From contig OZ245783.1 of NCBI GenBank assembly GCA_965227875.1, positions 744,001 to 808,000 of the forward strand: a stretch of DNA of 64,000 nucleotides. The letters are read 5' to 3'. Below are positions 54,914 to 64,000 of this stretch, in pieces. The translations under genes and the position numbers were made by a program. The stretch's first letter is position 1. The number at the start of each line of letters is the position of its first letter. A model generated the notes under the pieces. That model made no database searches. It was not told where the DNA came from and was given only the letters and a program-made list of their open reading frames with translations. The DNA comes from G965227875 sp965227875 (lineage in GTDB: Bacteria; Pseudomonadota; Alphaproteobacteria; Rhizobiales; JAJFHC01).

Positions 54914-55414
54914 TCAGGCGTGTCCGACGGTTTCGAAAAGCGAGGATTCGATCGCTTCTTCGGCGGACTTTCCGGCCCAGATGACGAACTGGAACGCCGG
55001 GAAATACCGTTCGCAGGCTTCCACCGACATCTGCAGCAACGCCTCGCACTGGGCATTGGTGACATCCGCCCCGCCGGCAAGAAGCAGGCAGTTGCGGAAC
55101 ATCAGGACGCCTTCCTGCGCCCAGATGTCGAAATGTCCCAGCCAGAGCTGTTCGTTGACGATGGCGATGAGACGGTAGATCTCGTCGCGGCGTGCCGGTG
55201 TCACCTTGAGGTCGAATGCACACGCCAGGTGCAGCCCCTCCAGGTCGTCACGCCAGTTGAAGGAAAGATGATAGTCAGCCCAATGCCCCGAAACGGTAAT
55301 ATTGATCTCATCGTCGGCACTGCGGTCGAAAGACCATTCCTGCAGGGAAGCGATGTGTTCAATCTTGTCCAGAGGATGTGAAGCGCGTTCGAAAGCGAGT
55401 TGCGTCGTTGCCAT
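54914..55414 (-). CDS. YbjN-domain protein
   Basis: A 166-residue protein with the YbjN pattern: a central beta-sheet segment (ADYHLSFNWRDDLEGLHLACAFDLKVTPARRDEIYRLIAIVNEQLWLGHFDIWAQEGVLMFRNCLLL). YbjN folds resemble class I type III chaperones. Function is unknown, with motility or stress links in enterics. Monocistronic. Confidence 0.87.
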   Translation of the reverse strand: MATTQLAFERASHPLDKIEHIASLQEWSFDRSADDEINITVSGHWADYHLSFNWRDDLEGLHLACAFDLKVTPARRDEIYRLIAIVNEQLWLGHFDIWAQEGVLMFRNCLLLAGGADVTNAQCEALLQMSVEACERYFPAFQFVIWAGKSAEEAIESSLFETVGHA

Positions 55415-55597
55415 TCCAATTGCTCAATGCGGTTCTGACGGGCGCACCGTTACGCTAATGGAATCAATATCCTGCGGTGCGAATCACTCGACCTACTTCA
55501 TGAGCTAAACTGCATAACCCGAGTCCCGAGCGCAAGCCTCTTGCCCGCGCTATCCCGTGCCCGAGTAGAAAAATGGCAAGAATGTGGCAAAAACGAC

Positions 55598-55945
55598 TCA
55601 GCCGTCGGACGACTTGGCGCGGCTCGACGCTGTCGTACGGGTGGTTTTCCTGGCGGTCGTGCGCTTGGCCGGCGCCTTTTTGGGCTTCGCCTCCAGGGCC
55701 GCGATGCGGGCTTCGAGGACGTCGATCCGCGCGGTGAGCGCCTCGTTTTCCTCGCGCGCCTTTGCTGCCATCGCCTGAACCGCGTCGAATTCGTCGCGGG
55801 TGACCACCTCGAGGTCGTTGAGGACCCGTTCCGCCTGGGACCGGATGACGGTGTCGATTTCTCGGCGCACGCCCTGCGCCGCACCGGCGGCATTGGTCAT
55901 CAGCTTGGCGAAATCGTCGAAAATCCTGTTGCTCGTCTGTGTCAT
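55598..55945 (-). CDS. ubiK: UbiK-like accessory factor (YqiC/BMFP family)
   Basis: A 115-residue protein with the UbiK pattern: RIFDDFAKLMTNAAGAAQGVRREIDTVIRSQAERVLNDLEVVTRDEFDAVQAMAAKAREENEALTARIDVLEARIAALEAK is an amphipathic, coiled-coil region of membrane-associated proteins that help UbiJ/ubiquinone synthesis. The last 25 residues are Lys/Arg/Thr/Ala-rich. It is divergent from lgt, 155 bp apart, the usual alphaproteobacterial arrangement. Confidence 0.85.
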   Translation of the reverse strand: MTQTSNRIFDDFAKLMTNAAGAAQGVRREIDTVIRSQAERVLNDLEVVTRDEFDAVQAMAAKAREENEALTARIDVLEARIAALEAKPKKAPAKRTTARKTTRTTASSRAKSSDG

Positions 55946-56100
55946 CTGGGACGGGTCCTCGTGTACGGCGAATATGACATGACTATGGGCACTGCCCCCC
56001 CGCAAATCAAGGCCGCACGCTTGACAGCGCGATTCCCCTGCCGCCATTGTCCCTGCGGCCTTCGCAATGCCGCTCCAGGCCTCCGGACAGACTGTTTGCG

Positions 56101-56919
56101 ATGATGTATCCCCTTGTTCTGCCCTTCCCCGAAATCGATCCGGTGATCGTCGAATTCGGGCCGTTCGCCATTCGCTGGTATGCGCTTTCCTATATTGCCG
56201 GCCTTCTCCTGGGATGGCTCTACATGAAGCGCCTCGTGGCCAACCGGACCCTGTGGTCCGGAGAGCCGGCGGCGACACCCCTGCAGATCGACGACCTGCT
56301 GCTCTGGGTGGCGCTCGGCGTCATCCTCGGCGGACGGATCGGCTACGTGCTGTTCTACAATCTTTCCTTCTTCATCCAGAACCCGCTCCAGGTTCTGCAG
56401 GTCTGGCAGGGCGGCATGTCCTTTCACGGCGGTTTCCTCGGCGTCATCCTGGCGCTTGTCGTCTTCGGGCTGGCCAAGCGCATCAACGTGCTTTCGCTGC
56501 TCGACCTGACCGCCGCCGCGGTCACCATCGGCCTGTTCTTCGGCCGCATCGCCAACTTCATCAATGCCGAGCTCTACGGGCGCGTGACCGACGTGCCCTG
56601 GGCCTTCGTCTTTCCCACCGGGGGACCGGAGCCCCGCCATCCCAGCCAGCTCTACGAAGCCGCGCTGGAGGGCCTGCTCCTGTTCCTCGTGCTGAGATAC
56701 TTCACCCATTCCCGCAAGGCGCTGGACCGCCCCGGTCTCGTGGCGGGTGTCTTTGCCATCGGCTACGGCGCCTCGCGCATATTCGTCGAGTTCTTCCGCA
56801 TGCCGGATTCCCATATCGGCTACCTCGCCGGTTTCATCACGATGGGCATGATCCTGTCCCTGCCCATGCTGGCCATCGGGGCCGGCCTGATCTGGAACGC
56901 CAGACGCAGCGCGCCGTGA
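56101..56919 (+). CDS. lgt: Prolipoprotein diacylglyceryl transferase
   Basis: A 272-residue inner-membrane enzyme that adds diacylglycerol to the lipobox cysteine of lipoprotein precursors. Seven or so transmembrane helices, the GGMSFHGGFLG region (essential His) and the Lgt signature GRIANFINAELYGRV are visible, then HPSQLYEAALEG. It overlaps the MidA-like gene (GTGA). ATG 56101 is immediately followed by a second ATG. Confidence 0.96.
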   Translation: MMYPLVLPFPEIDPVIVEFGPFAIRWYALSYIAGLLLGWLYMKRLVANRTLWSGEPAATPLQIDDLLLWVALGVILGGRIGYVLFYNLSFFIQNPLQVLQVWQGGMSFHGGFLGVILALVVFGLAKRINVLSLLDLTAAAVTIGLFFGRIANFINAELYGRVTDVPWAFVFPTGGPEPRHPSQLYEAALEGLLLFLVLRYFTHSRKALDRPGLVAGVFAIGYGASRIFVEFFRMPDSHIGYLAGFITMGMILSLPMLAIGAGLIWNARRSAP

Positions 56920-58037
56920 TCGCGGAGACCACAGGACAAACAACCGCGCTCGCCGCGGAGATCGGCCGGGAAATCAGGCTCGAAGGCCCGATGACCATGG
57001 CGAGGTACATGGATCTCTGTCTTGCGCATCCCGAGCACGGTTACTACCGCACACGGGACCCTCTGGGACGTGGCGGCGATTTCATCACCGCGCCGGAAAT
57101 CAGCCAGATGTTCGGCGAGATGCTCGGCTTGTGGGCGGCACAGGTCTGGCTCGACATGGGAAGGCCGCGACGGATCTCGCTTGTCGAACTGGGGCCTGGC
57201 CGCGGCACACTCATGGCCGACGCGTTGCGAGCGGTCCGCGTGGTCCCGGGCTTTCTCGATGCCGCCGACATCCATCTGGTGGAAACCAGCCCGCCACTCA
57301 GGGATGCCCAGTCGCAGTCTCTTAAGGATCACCGGTCCCGGCTCCACTGGCACGACCGCACCGCGGCCCTGCCCGAAACGCCCCTCATCGTGCTGGCCAA
57401 CGAATTCTTCGACGCCCTTCCGATCCGCCAGTTCCAGTGGACCGGACAGGGCTGGCACGAAAGGCTGGTCGGCCTCGACGACGCCGGCGCGCTCGCTTTC
57501 GGGCTGTCGCCGCAACCCGTCGCCAGGGCCGCGTTGCCGATGCTGCCGGACAATCCCGACGACGGCGACATCGTCGAGAGCTGTCCCTTCGCCGTGGACA
57601 TCTTTTCCGGCCTATGCCGCCGCCTGCAGGACCATGGTGGCGCGGCCCTCGTCGTCGACTACGGATATGCGGGACCGGCGACGGGCGACACCCTGCAGGC
57701 CGTCGCGGCGCACAGGTTCGCCCCGGTGCTCGACAATCCGGGGGATGCGGACCTGACGGCACATGTCGACTTCTCCGCCCTCGCCAGTGCCGCCCGGGCG
57801 GCGGGCACCACGCCCTGGGGACCGGTATCGCAAGGTGACTTCCTCATCGCGCTCGGCATCCGGGAACGTGCCGCCGCCCTGCGTGCGCGCGCCCGGGCGC
57901 AGCAGGCCTCCGCGATCGATTCGGCACTTGAACGCTTGACGTCGACGGACGGTATGGGCGACCTCTTCCGTGTGCTCGCCGCGACGCCGGACCAGGCACC
58001 GCCCCCGCCCCCGTTCCAGCAGGGAAACGCCCCATGA
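56916..58037 (+). CDS. MidA/NDUFAF7-like SAM-dependent methyltransferase
   Basis: A 373-residue protein of the MidA (DUF185) family: MARYMDLCLAHPEHGYYRTRDPLGRGGDFITAPEISQMFGE, then motif I LVELGPGRGTLMAD, then LIVLANEFFDALPIRQF. The mitochondrial relative NDUFAF7 methylates a complex I arginine. It starts with GTG overlapping the lgt stop; its stop overlaps the pgeF ATG. The lgt-midA-pgeF order is common in alphaproteobacteria. Confidence 0.9.
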   Translation: MIAETTGQTTALAAEIGREIRLEGPMTMARYMDLCLAHPEHGYYRTRDPLGRGGDFITAPEISQMFGEMLGLWAAQVWLDMGRPRRISLVELGPGRGTLMADALRAVRVVPGFLDAADIHLVETSPPLRDAQSQSLKDHRSRLHWHDRTAALPETPLIVLANEFFDALPIRQFQWTGQGWHERLVGLDDAGALAFGLSPQPVARAALPMLPDNPDDGDIVESCPFAVDIFSGLCRRLQDHGGAALVVDYGYAGPATGDTLQAVAAHRFAPVLDNPGDADLTAHVDFSALASAARAAGTTPWGPVSQGDFLIALGIRERAAALRARARAQQASAIDSALERLTSTDGMGDLFRVLAATPDQAPPPPPFQQGNAP

Positions 58038-58822
58038 TCGAAGCCCACAACATCATCAGGATCGCAGATGTCCGGCACGGGTTCTTCACCCGGGAGGGCG
58101 GATTCTCGGAGGGCATTTACGAAAGCCTCAATTGCGGTTTCGGATCCGGCGACGACCGCGGGAAGGTCGCGCGGAACCGGACGCACATCGCCACCTCGCT
58201 CGGCATGACGCCCGACCGCCTCCTCACCGTCTACCAGGTGCACAGTCCGAAGGTGGTCGAGGTCGCCGGCCCGTGGCTGCCGGAAGACGCGCCCCAAGCG
58301 GATGCGATGGTCACGGATCGGCCGGGGTTCGCTCTCGGTGTCCTGACCGCGGACTGCGCGCCCGTTCTCTTCGCCGACCGCCACGCCCAGGTCATCGGCG
58401 CGGCCCATGCGGGGTGGCGCGGCGCCATCGGCGGCGTCTGCGAGGCCACGGTGGAGGCCATGTGCCGGCTTGGCGCAACCGCAAGCGACATCGATGTCGC
58501 CATCGGGCCGACCATATCAGCGGCGAACTACGAAGTCGGTGCGGAGTTCCGCGAGACCTTCCTGACAGAGGATCTCGGTTATGCCGGGTTCTTCCGGCCC
58601 GGCGAGCGCGACGGCCACTACATGTTCGACCTGCCGGCCTTCCTCGAGTACCGTCTCGGGAAGATCGGTCTCAACAGCGTCGAGAATACCGGCATCTGCA
58701 CCTATGCGGACGAGGCCCGTTTCTTCAGCTACCGCCGCACCACCCATCGCGAAGAACCCGATTACGGACGGCAGATCTCGGCCATCACGCTCGGACCGGA
58801 CGCCTTCCTGGAGGAAAACTGA
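58034..58822 (+). CDS. pgeF: PgeF/YfiH-family laccase-domain protein (peptidoglycan editing factor)
   Basis: A 262-residue protein with the polyphenol-oxidase/PgeF pattern. The zinc or metal site is seen as His in VYQVHSPKVVEV, Cys in LTADCAPVLF and His in AAHAGWRG. PgeF removes L-Ser-containing peptidoglycan precursors; related LACC1 proteins are purine phosphorylases. It is coupled to the MidA-like gene by a 4 bp overlap. Confidence 0.93.
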   Translation: MIEAHNIIRIADVRHGFFTREGGFSEGIYESLNCGFGSGDDRGKVARNRTHIATSLGMTPDRLLTVYQVHSPKVVEVAGPWLPEDAPQADAMVTDRPGFALGVLTADCAPVLFADRHAQVIGAAHAGWRGAIGGVCEATVEAMCRLGATASDIDVAIGPTISAANYEVGAEFRETFLTEDLGYAGFFRPGERDGHYMFDLPAFLEYRLGKIGLNSVENTGICTYADEARFFSYRRTTHREEPDYGRQISAITLGPDAFLEEN

Positions 58823-58824
58823 CC

Positions 58825-59976
58825 ATGGCCCTTCATTTCGACGAAACCGAATTCTCCTCCCGCAAGGCGGCCGTGCACGCGGCGATGGATGAAGAGAACC
58901 TGGACGGCGTCCTGATGTTCGCCCAGGAGAGCATGTTCTACCTCACCGGCTACGACACGTTCGGGTTCTGCTTCTTTCAGTGCCTCTATCTCGGTCGCGA
59001 CGGCACGCTTGCCCTGCTCACCCGGGCGCCGGACCTGCGGCAGGCGCAGCATACGTCGAACATCGGCGACATAAGGATCTGGACCGACGAGAAAGGCGCG
59101 CGGCCGGAAGTCCAGCTTCGCGATATGCTCGACAGTCTCGGCGCCCGCGGCAAGCGGCTCGGCGTCGAATTCGACTCCTACGGCCTCACCCATCGCAACG
59201 GCAAGGCCGTGGAGGCGGCGCTCGACGGGTTCTGCACGCTGGAGGACGCCTCCGAACTGGTCTCGCGCATCCGGGTCGTGAAGAGCCCGGCCGAACTGTC
59301 CTATGTCCGCAAGGCCGCCGAACTCGGCGACCGCGCCCTGCTTGCGGCGATGGACCTGGCCGCTCCCGGCGTCGACGAAGGCGAGATCCTCGCCGCGATG
59401 CAGGCCGAGGTGTTCCGCGGCGGCGGCGACTACCCCGGCAACGAGTTCATCATCGGGTCCGGACCGGACGCCCTTCTGTGCCGCTACAAGTCCGGGCGTC
59501 GCGCGCTCGATGCGCAGGACCAGCTCACGCTCGAGTTCGCCGGCGTCTACCGCCACTACCACGCGGCCTACATGCGCACCTTCGTCATGGGCCAGCCGAG
59601 CGAGCGCCACCGGCATATGCACACCGCCTGCGTCGACGCGCTCACCGCGGTGGAGGAAGCGATGCGTCCGGGATCGACGCCGGGGGCCGTCTTCGATGCC
59701 CACGCGCGGGTCATGGATGCCGCCGGGCTCAGGGACCACCGGATGAATGCCTGCGGCTACAGCCTCGGGGCCAAGTTCACGCCAAGCTGGATGGACTGGC
59801 CGATGTTCTATCACGGCAACGACGCGCCGTTGGAACCCGGCATGGTGTTTTTCGCGCACATGATCCTGATGGACAGCACGTCCGGCGACGCCATGACCCT
59901 GGGCCGCACCTACATCGTCACCGACGCGGCACCGGAAAGCCTGTCCTCGGTACCGCTCGACCTTGTCGTGCGTTAG
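58825..59976 (+). CDS. M24-fold creatinase/ectoine-hydrolase-like protein
   Basis: A 383-residue protein with an N-terminal creatinase domain (VLMFAQESMFYLTGYDTFGFCFFQ) and a C-terminal M24 fold. The metal ligands of classical aminopeptidase P are lost: the first Asp region reads LEFAGVYRHYHAAYMRTFVMG (E, F and A where D and D would be), and the His motif reads ACGYSLGA. It thus belongs to the metal-independent, creatinase/DoeA-like branch. Substrate unknown. It begins 2 bp after pgeF. Confidence 0.82.
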   Translation: MALHFDETEFSSRKAAVHAAMDEENLDGVLMFAQESMFYLTGYDTFGFCFFQCLYLGRDGTLALLTRAPDLRQAQHTSNIGDIRIWTDEKGARPEVQLRDMLDSLGARGKRLGVEFDSYGLTHRNGKAVEAALDGFCTLEDASELVSRIRVVKSPAELSYVRKAAELGDRALLAAMDLAAPGVDEGEILAAMQAEVFRGGGDYPGNEFIIGSGPDALLCRYKSGRRALDAQDQLTLEFAGVYRHYHAAYMRTFVMGQPSERHRHMHTACVDALTAVEEAMRPGSTPGAVFDAHARVMDAAGLRDHRMNACGYSLGAKFTPSWMDWPMFYHGNDAPLEPGMVFFAHMILMDSTSGDAMTLGRTYIVTDAAPESLSSVPLDLVVR

Positions 59977-60104
59977 ACTGCGCCGGGTTTCACGCAGGCG
60001 CACATCCCGCTGGCGCGGAACGTTATCGAATTGTAAACCATAACGGTCGTACTCACGTGGTGGACGCGGGTTTGCGTATCATTCGTCCGTTTGGGAGAGT
60101 TTTC

Positions 60105-61124
60105 ATGCGGCGCCCGGCATCAGCAGGCATCCTCGCGGCGGCGATTGTCGCGGCCCTGCTCGCCCTGTCCGGATGCTCGGGAAAGGTACATCCCTTCGGC
60201 AAAGGATCCGACGCTCCCGCCTACAACCCGTTCGACAAGGCCCCGCCCGTCACGCTCGTCGCTGCCGACGGCATCCCCGACGAAAAGCGTGCGCGACTGG
60301 CCCAGTACATCGACGTCGAGGCCAGGCGGCGCGGCATTTCCGTCAAGTTCGACAAGCCGTCCCGCTCCGATTTCCGGTTGTCCGGCAAGCTCACGGCGGC
60401 CGGTGGACGGTCCGGCACGCTGGTCGCCTATGTCTGGGACGTGGTCCCGCCCGACGACAACCCGGCCGAGCGCATCACCGGTGAGGAAAAGACCGACGTC
60501 AAGGCCGGAGGCGATGCCTGGGAGGCGGTCGACGACGCCATGCTGTTCCAGATCGCGCTCAACACCGCGGACCGGCTCTCGTCCTATCTGGGCCGCAGGG
60601 GCTATTACGTGCGCAACGTCGCCCTGATGCCTCCGCCGGACACCGACGACCCCAGATATGCCATGGCCTACGCCCTTCCCGGCGACCCGGTGACGGGACA
60701 GACCCCTCCACCGCCCGCGATCGCTTCCGCGCCGGCGCCGGCCGCCACCGCAAGCGTTGCCGCGGCGCCTTCGATAAAGCCCATACTTCTCAACCAGATA
60801 AACGGGGTCACGGACGCCGACAGCAAGGCGCTCCTCGGCGCCATGCGCGCCGCCCTCAAGCGCCGTGGCGCGGAGACGACCTCGCGGGCAAAGGACAGCC
60901 TGCAACTGAAGACGACCATCGGCGTCAGCCCTCCCCTGCAGGGTCTGAGATCGGTTTCGATCGCCTGGAACGTCCATGATCGCGGCGGCGCGCTCATCGG
61001 GACCGTCAAGCAGAACAACAAGATTCCGGCCAAGGCGCTGGCCCGCGGATGGACGCCGATCGCCGAGGTGGTCGCGGATGCCGCGGTCGATGGTGTCATC
61101 GATCTCATGATGCGCGCGAAATAG
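60105..61124 (+). CDS. Lipoprotein of unknown function
   Basis: A 339-residue lipoprotein: the N-terminus has a hydrophobic signal and the lipobox LSGC (Cys24), then an alpha/beta-rich region (MDVEARRRGISVKFDKPSRSDF-type), a Pro/Ala-rich linker (about 200-220) and a second globular part with similar features, suggesting two related halves. I cannot name a family. It lies between the M24 gene and prs. It is a substrate for the nearby lgt product. Confidence 0.75.
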   Translation: MRRPASAGILAAAIVAALLALSGCSGKVHPFGKGSDAPAYNPFDKAPPVTLVAADGIPDEKRARLAQYIDVEARRRGISVKFDKPSRSDFRLSGKLTAAGGRSGTLVAYVWDVVPPDDNPAERITGEEKTDVKAGGDAWEAVDDAMLFQIALNTADRLSSYLGRRGYYVRNVALMPPPDTDDPRYAMAYALPGDPVTGQTPPPPAIASAPAPAATASVAAAPSIKPILLNQINGVTDADSKALLGAMRAALKRRGAETTSRAKDSLQLKTTIGVSPPLQGLRSVSIAWNVHDRGGALIGTVKQNNKIPAKALARGWTPIAEVVADAAVDGVIDLMMRAK

Positions 61125-61198
61125 GTTTCGGCCGCCTCGTCCATCTCACTGCGCGGGACAGGTTGACGCGGCTCTGTGCGTAACCCTCATTGCAATGT

Positions 61199-61234
61199 TT
61201 ACAAGGCCCGGCGCTGCTTGTTACAAGGCGCGGC
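61199..61234. repeat. Tandem TTACAAGGCsCGGC repeats upstream of prs
   Basis: TTACAAGGCCCGGC (61199-61212) and TTACAAGGCGCGGC (61221-61234) differ by one base and start 22 bp apart, about two helical turns. They lie 97 bp upstream of the prs start and are operator- or initiator-like. No regulator is known. Confidence 0.35.
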
Positions 61235-61330
61235 AAGACAGGGCAGGCGCGGATTTCCCGCACCGGGCGGCATGGGACCGTCAACAACCGGGGAGCGCAT
61301 CGCCGCTCCGGGGCACAAGAGGACGACAGC

Positions 61331-62245
<915 letters not shown>

Positions 62246-62263
<18 letters not shown>

Positions 62264-63868
62264 TCCGTTCAGCAGTTCGGCGGCGCGTTCGATGGCCGCG
62301 GCCTTGGTGTCGGTGCGGTTGGCCGCCTCCATCCCCTCCAGGACACCGAGCGACGTCAGGGTCTCCGCCGCATTCCCGGACAGGCCCGCGATCACGCAAT
62401 GAACGTCCTCCTCGCGAATGCCGGCGATGAGTTCCTCGATGGCCATGGCCGCACTCGTGTCCACATGCGCCGCGCCGGACAGGTCGAGGATGACGACCCG
62501 GTGGCCGGCCGCGACGGTGCCGAGCCGTTTCGTGATCTCGCGCGCCGACGCATATGAGAACCGCCCGCGGAGCGAAACCAGCAACACGTCACCCTCGTGA
62601 CGCTCCAGCGCCAGCCTTTCCTCCGGCGTCAGGGACGGATCCCGCGCCAGCGAAAGGGCGGTGACACCCTTGAGTTCCTCGACTTCCATCCAGCGCGACG
62701 TCATGAACCCCGCAAGGATGAGACCCACGGCCACGGCCGTGACGAGATCGACGAAAACGGTCAGCACGAGGGTGATGAACATCACCACGACCTTGTCGCG
62801 CGGTGCCCGGCCGACGCGTCTGAGGTAACCCCAGTCGACGATGTCCCAGCCGACCTTCATGAGGATTCCGGCGAGCACGGCATGGGGAATACGCTCGGCG
62901 AGAGGCGCCAGACCGAGGACGAGCGACAGCAGGATGAGCGCGTGGAGAGCACCGGACACGGGCGTTCTCCCGCCGGCGCGAACGTTGACCACCGTGCGCA
63001 TCGTCGCGCCCGCACCCGGCAACGCCCCCAGCAGGCCCGCGGCAATGTTGCCGATTCCCTGCCCGACGAGCTCACGGTCGGAATTGTGATGCGACCGGGT
63101 CACCGTGTCTGCCACGAGTGACGTCAGGAGACTGTCGATCGTGCCCAGAAGCGCCAGCACGAAGGCCGGCTGGATGACCTCGGTCAGGTCGTAGATGGAA
63201 AAGGCGGGTATTCGGATCTCGGGAAGTCCTGTCGGCACGCTCCCGATGACCGGCGCGTCGACGAGGACCGTCATGCCCAGCAGGACCCCGATGATCAGCG
63301 CCGCCAGAGGCGGCGGCACGTAGGGCCTCAGTCTGAGCGGCCAGAAGACCATCACCCCGAGCGACGCAAGGGCGATCAGGAGCGCGTCGGGATTGAAGCC
63401 CGCGACCGCGTCCGGCAGCGCGCGGATCGCGCCCAGCGTCCCTCCCGGCACCGTCGGCGCACCGACGAACGGCAGGACCTGCATGACGATGATGATCCCG
63501 CCGATCCCCGACATGAAACCGGATATGACCGAATAGGGCGTGTAGGACGCGAACCTCCCGACCCGCATGGCGCCGAACAGCACCTGGATGACGCCACCGA
63601 GCATGACGATGGCAAACGCCGTCTCGAGCCGGTCGGCATATTGCGCGACGATGCCGCCCATCACGACGGTCATCGGTCCTGTTGGCCCGGACACCTGGGA
63701 GGGCGTTCCGCCGAAGACCGCCGCGAAGAAACCCACCGCGATTGCGCCGTAGAGCCCGGCGATCGGGCCGAGGCCCGACGCGACGCCGAAGGCCAAGGCG
63801 AGCGGCAGCGCGACGACGGCGGCCGTGACGCCGCCGTAGATGTCGCCGCGTAGGGTTGCAAGGGTCAT
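62246..63868 (-). CDS. SulP-family anion transporter with STAS domain
   Basis: A 540-residue inner-membrane protein with the SulP transmembrane domain (GDIYGGVTAAVVALPLALAFGVASGLGPIAGLYGAI; FGGTPSQVSGPTGPMTVVMGGIV; GQGIGNIAAGLLGALPGAGATMRTVVNVRAGGRTPVSG) and a C-terminal STAS domain (HRVVILDLSGAAHVDTSAAMAIEELI). Members carry sulfate, bicarbonate or dicarboxylates; the substrate here is unknown. It is monocistronic and convergent with prs. Confidence 0.92.
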
Positions 63869-64000
63869 GTCCGGTCGACCTTCGGTCCCAGGGCGAAAGG
63901 CACTCTCACCCTGCCTTGCCGAAGATGCCGCAATGTTATCGTGCCGACAACCGCCCGGCAGCCGGGCCGCCAGTGGAAAACCGACGCCCCGGCCGCGCGT

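Overview
The window is a 64 kb chromosomal segment of high G+C content (estimated at about two thirds G+C by eye, not computed). It very probably comes from an alphaproteobacterium. The evidence is gene order and families: folB, uvrC, pgsA and moaD run in one block; ubiK is divergent from an lgt, midA, pgeF block that is followed by prs; ilvE is divergent from a MarR, OmpR, EnvZ-type block; and there are AatA-type aspartate aminotransferase, BA14K, DUF3237, EF-G-like and BKACE proteins. A marine or host-associated relative of Hyphomicrobiales or Rhodobacterales is plausible, but the genus cannot be named from the sequence. I found no rRNA, tRNA, CRISPR array or transposase gene.

Layout. 0-5.3 kb: the start of an EF-G-like GTPase, a translationally coupled minus-strand operon (aspartate aminotransferase, EthD-like protein, Gfo/Idh/MocA oxidoreductase), a divergent SAF-domain oxidoreductase and a DUF3237 protein. 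5.3-13.5 kb: metabolic and regulatory genes (DUF418 membrane protein, BKACE enzyme with a structured leader, GlxA/FtrA-type and AraC regulators, GST, MFS and LysE exporters, methyltransferase). 13.5-17.2 kb: PEP carboxylase and a CitE-like lyase. 17.4-20.4 kb: a VIT/VWA surface protein coupled to its class GN sortase. 20.4-26.9 kb: PH-domain and SRPBCC proteins, uvrB, and a TauD, enolase-superfamily, SDR operon.

26.9-30.5 kb is the most unusual region. A CesT-like type III secretion chaperone gene lies directly upstream of a 560-residue protein with a Ser/Thr kinase domain between two disordered, Thr-rich, motif-repeating tails. This looks like an effector and its chaperone, and it is followed on the other strand by a secreted RNase T2 and a BA14K protein.

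30.5-42.3 kb: a TPR/2-oxoglutarate oxygenase, MFS, an AIM24-like protein, a GGDEF-EAL enzyme, a MITE-like 270 bp element with 25 bp terminal inverted repeats touching the stop codon of a PagL-like gene, a second GlxA regulator divergent from a mini YHS/TRASH protein and OsmC, an AraC/LysE divergent pair and a cation antiporter. 42.3-46.6 kb: pterin SDR, folB, uvrC, pgsA, moaD. 46.6-51.3 kb: an acidic orphan protein, ilvE, MarR, and a two-component pair. 51.4-55.4 kb: a VOC-bicupin protein coupled to kynureninase, csaA, TetR, YbjN. 55.6-63.9 kb: ubiK, lgt, midA, pgeF, an M24 protein, a lipoprotein, prs and a SulP transporter.

Shared regulation: the two GlxA-type regulators, 30 kb apart, carry an almost identical 17 bp sequence at their 5' ends, each in the divergent gap towards a neighbouring gene. 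It is a candidate operator.
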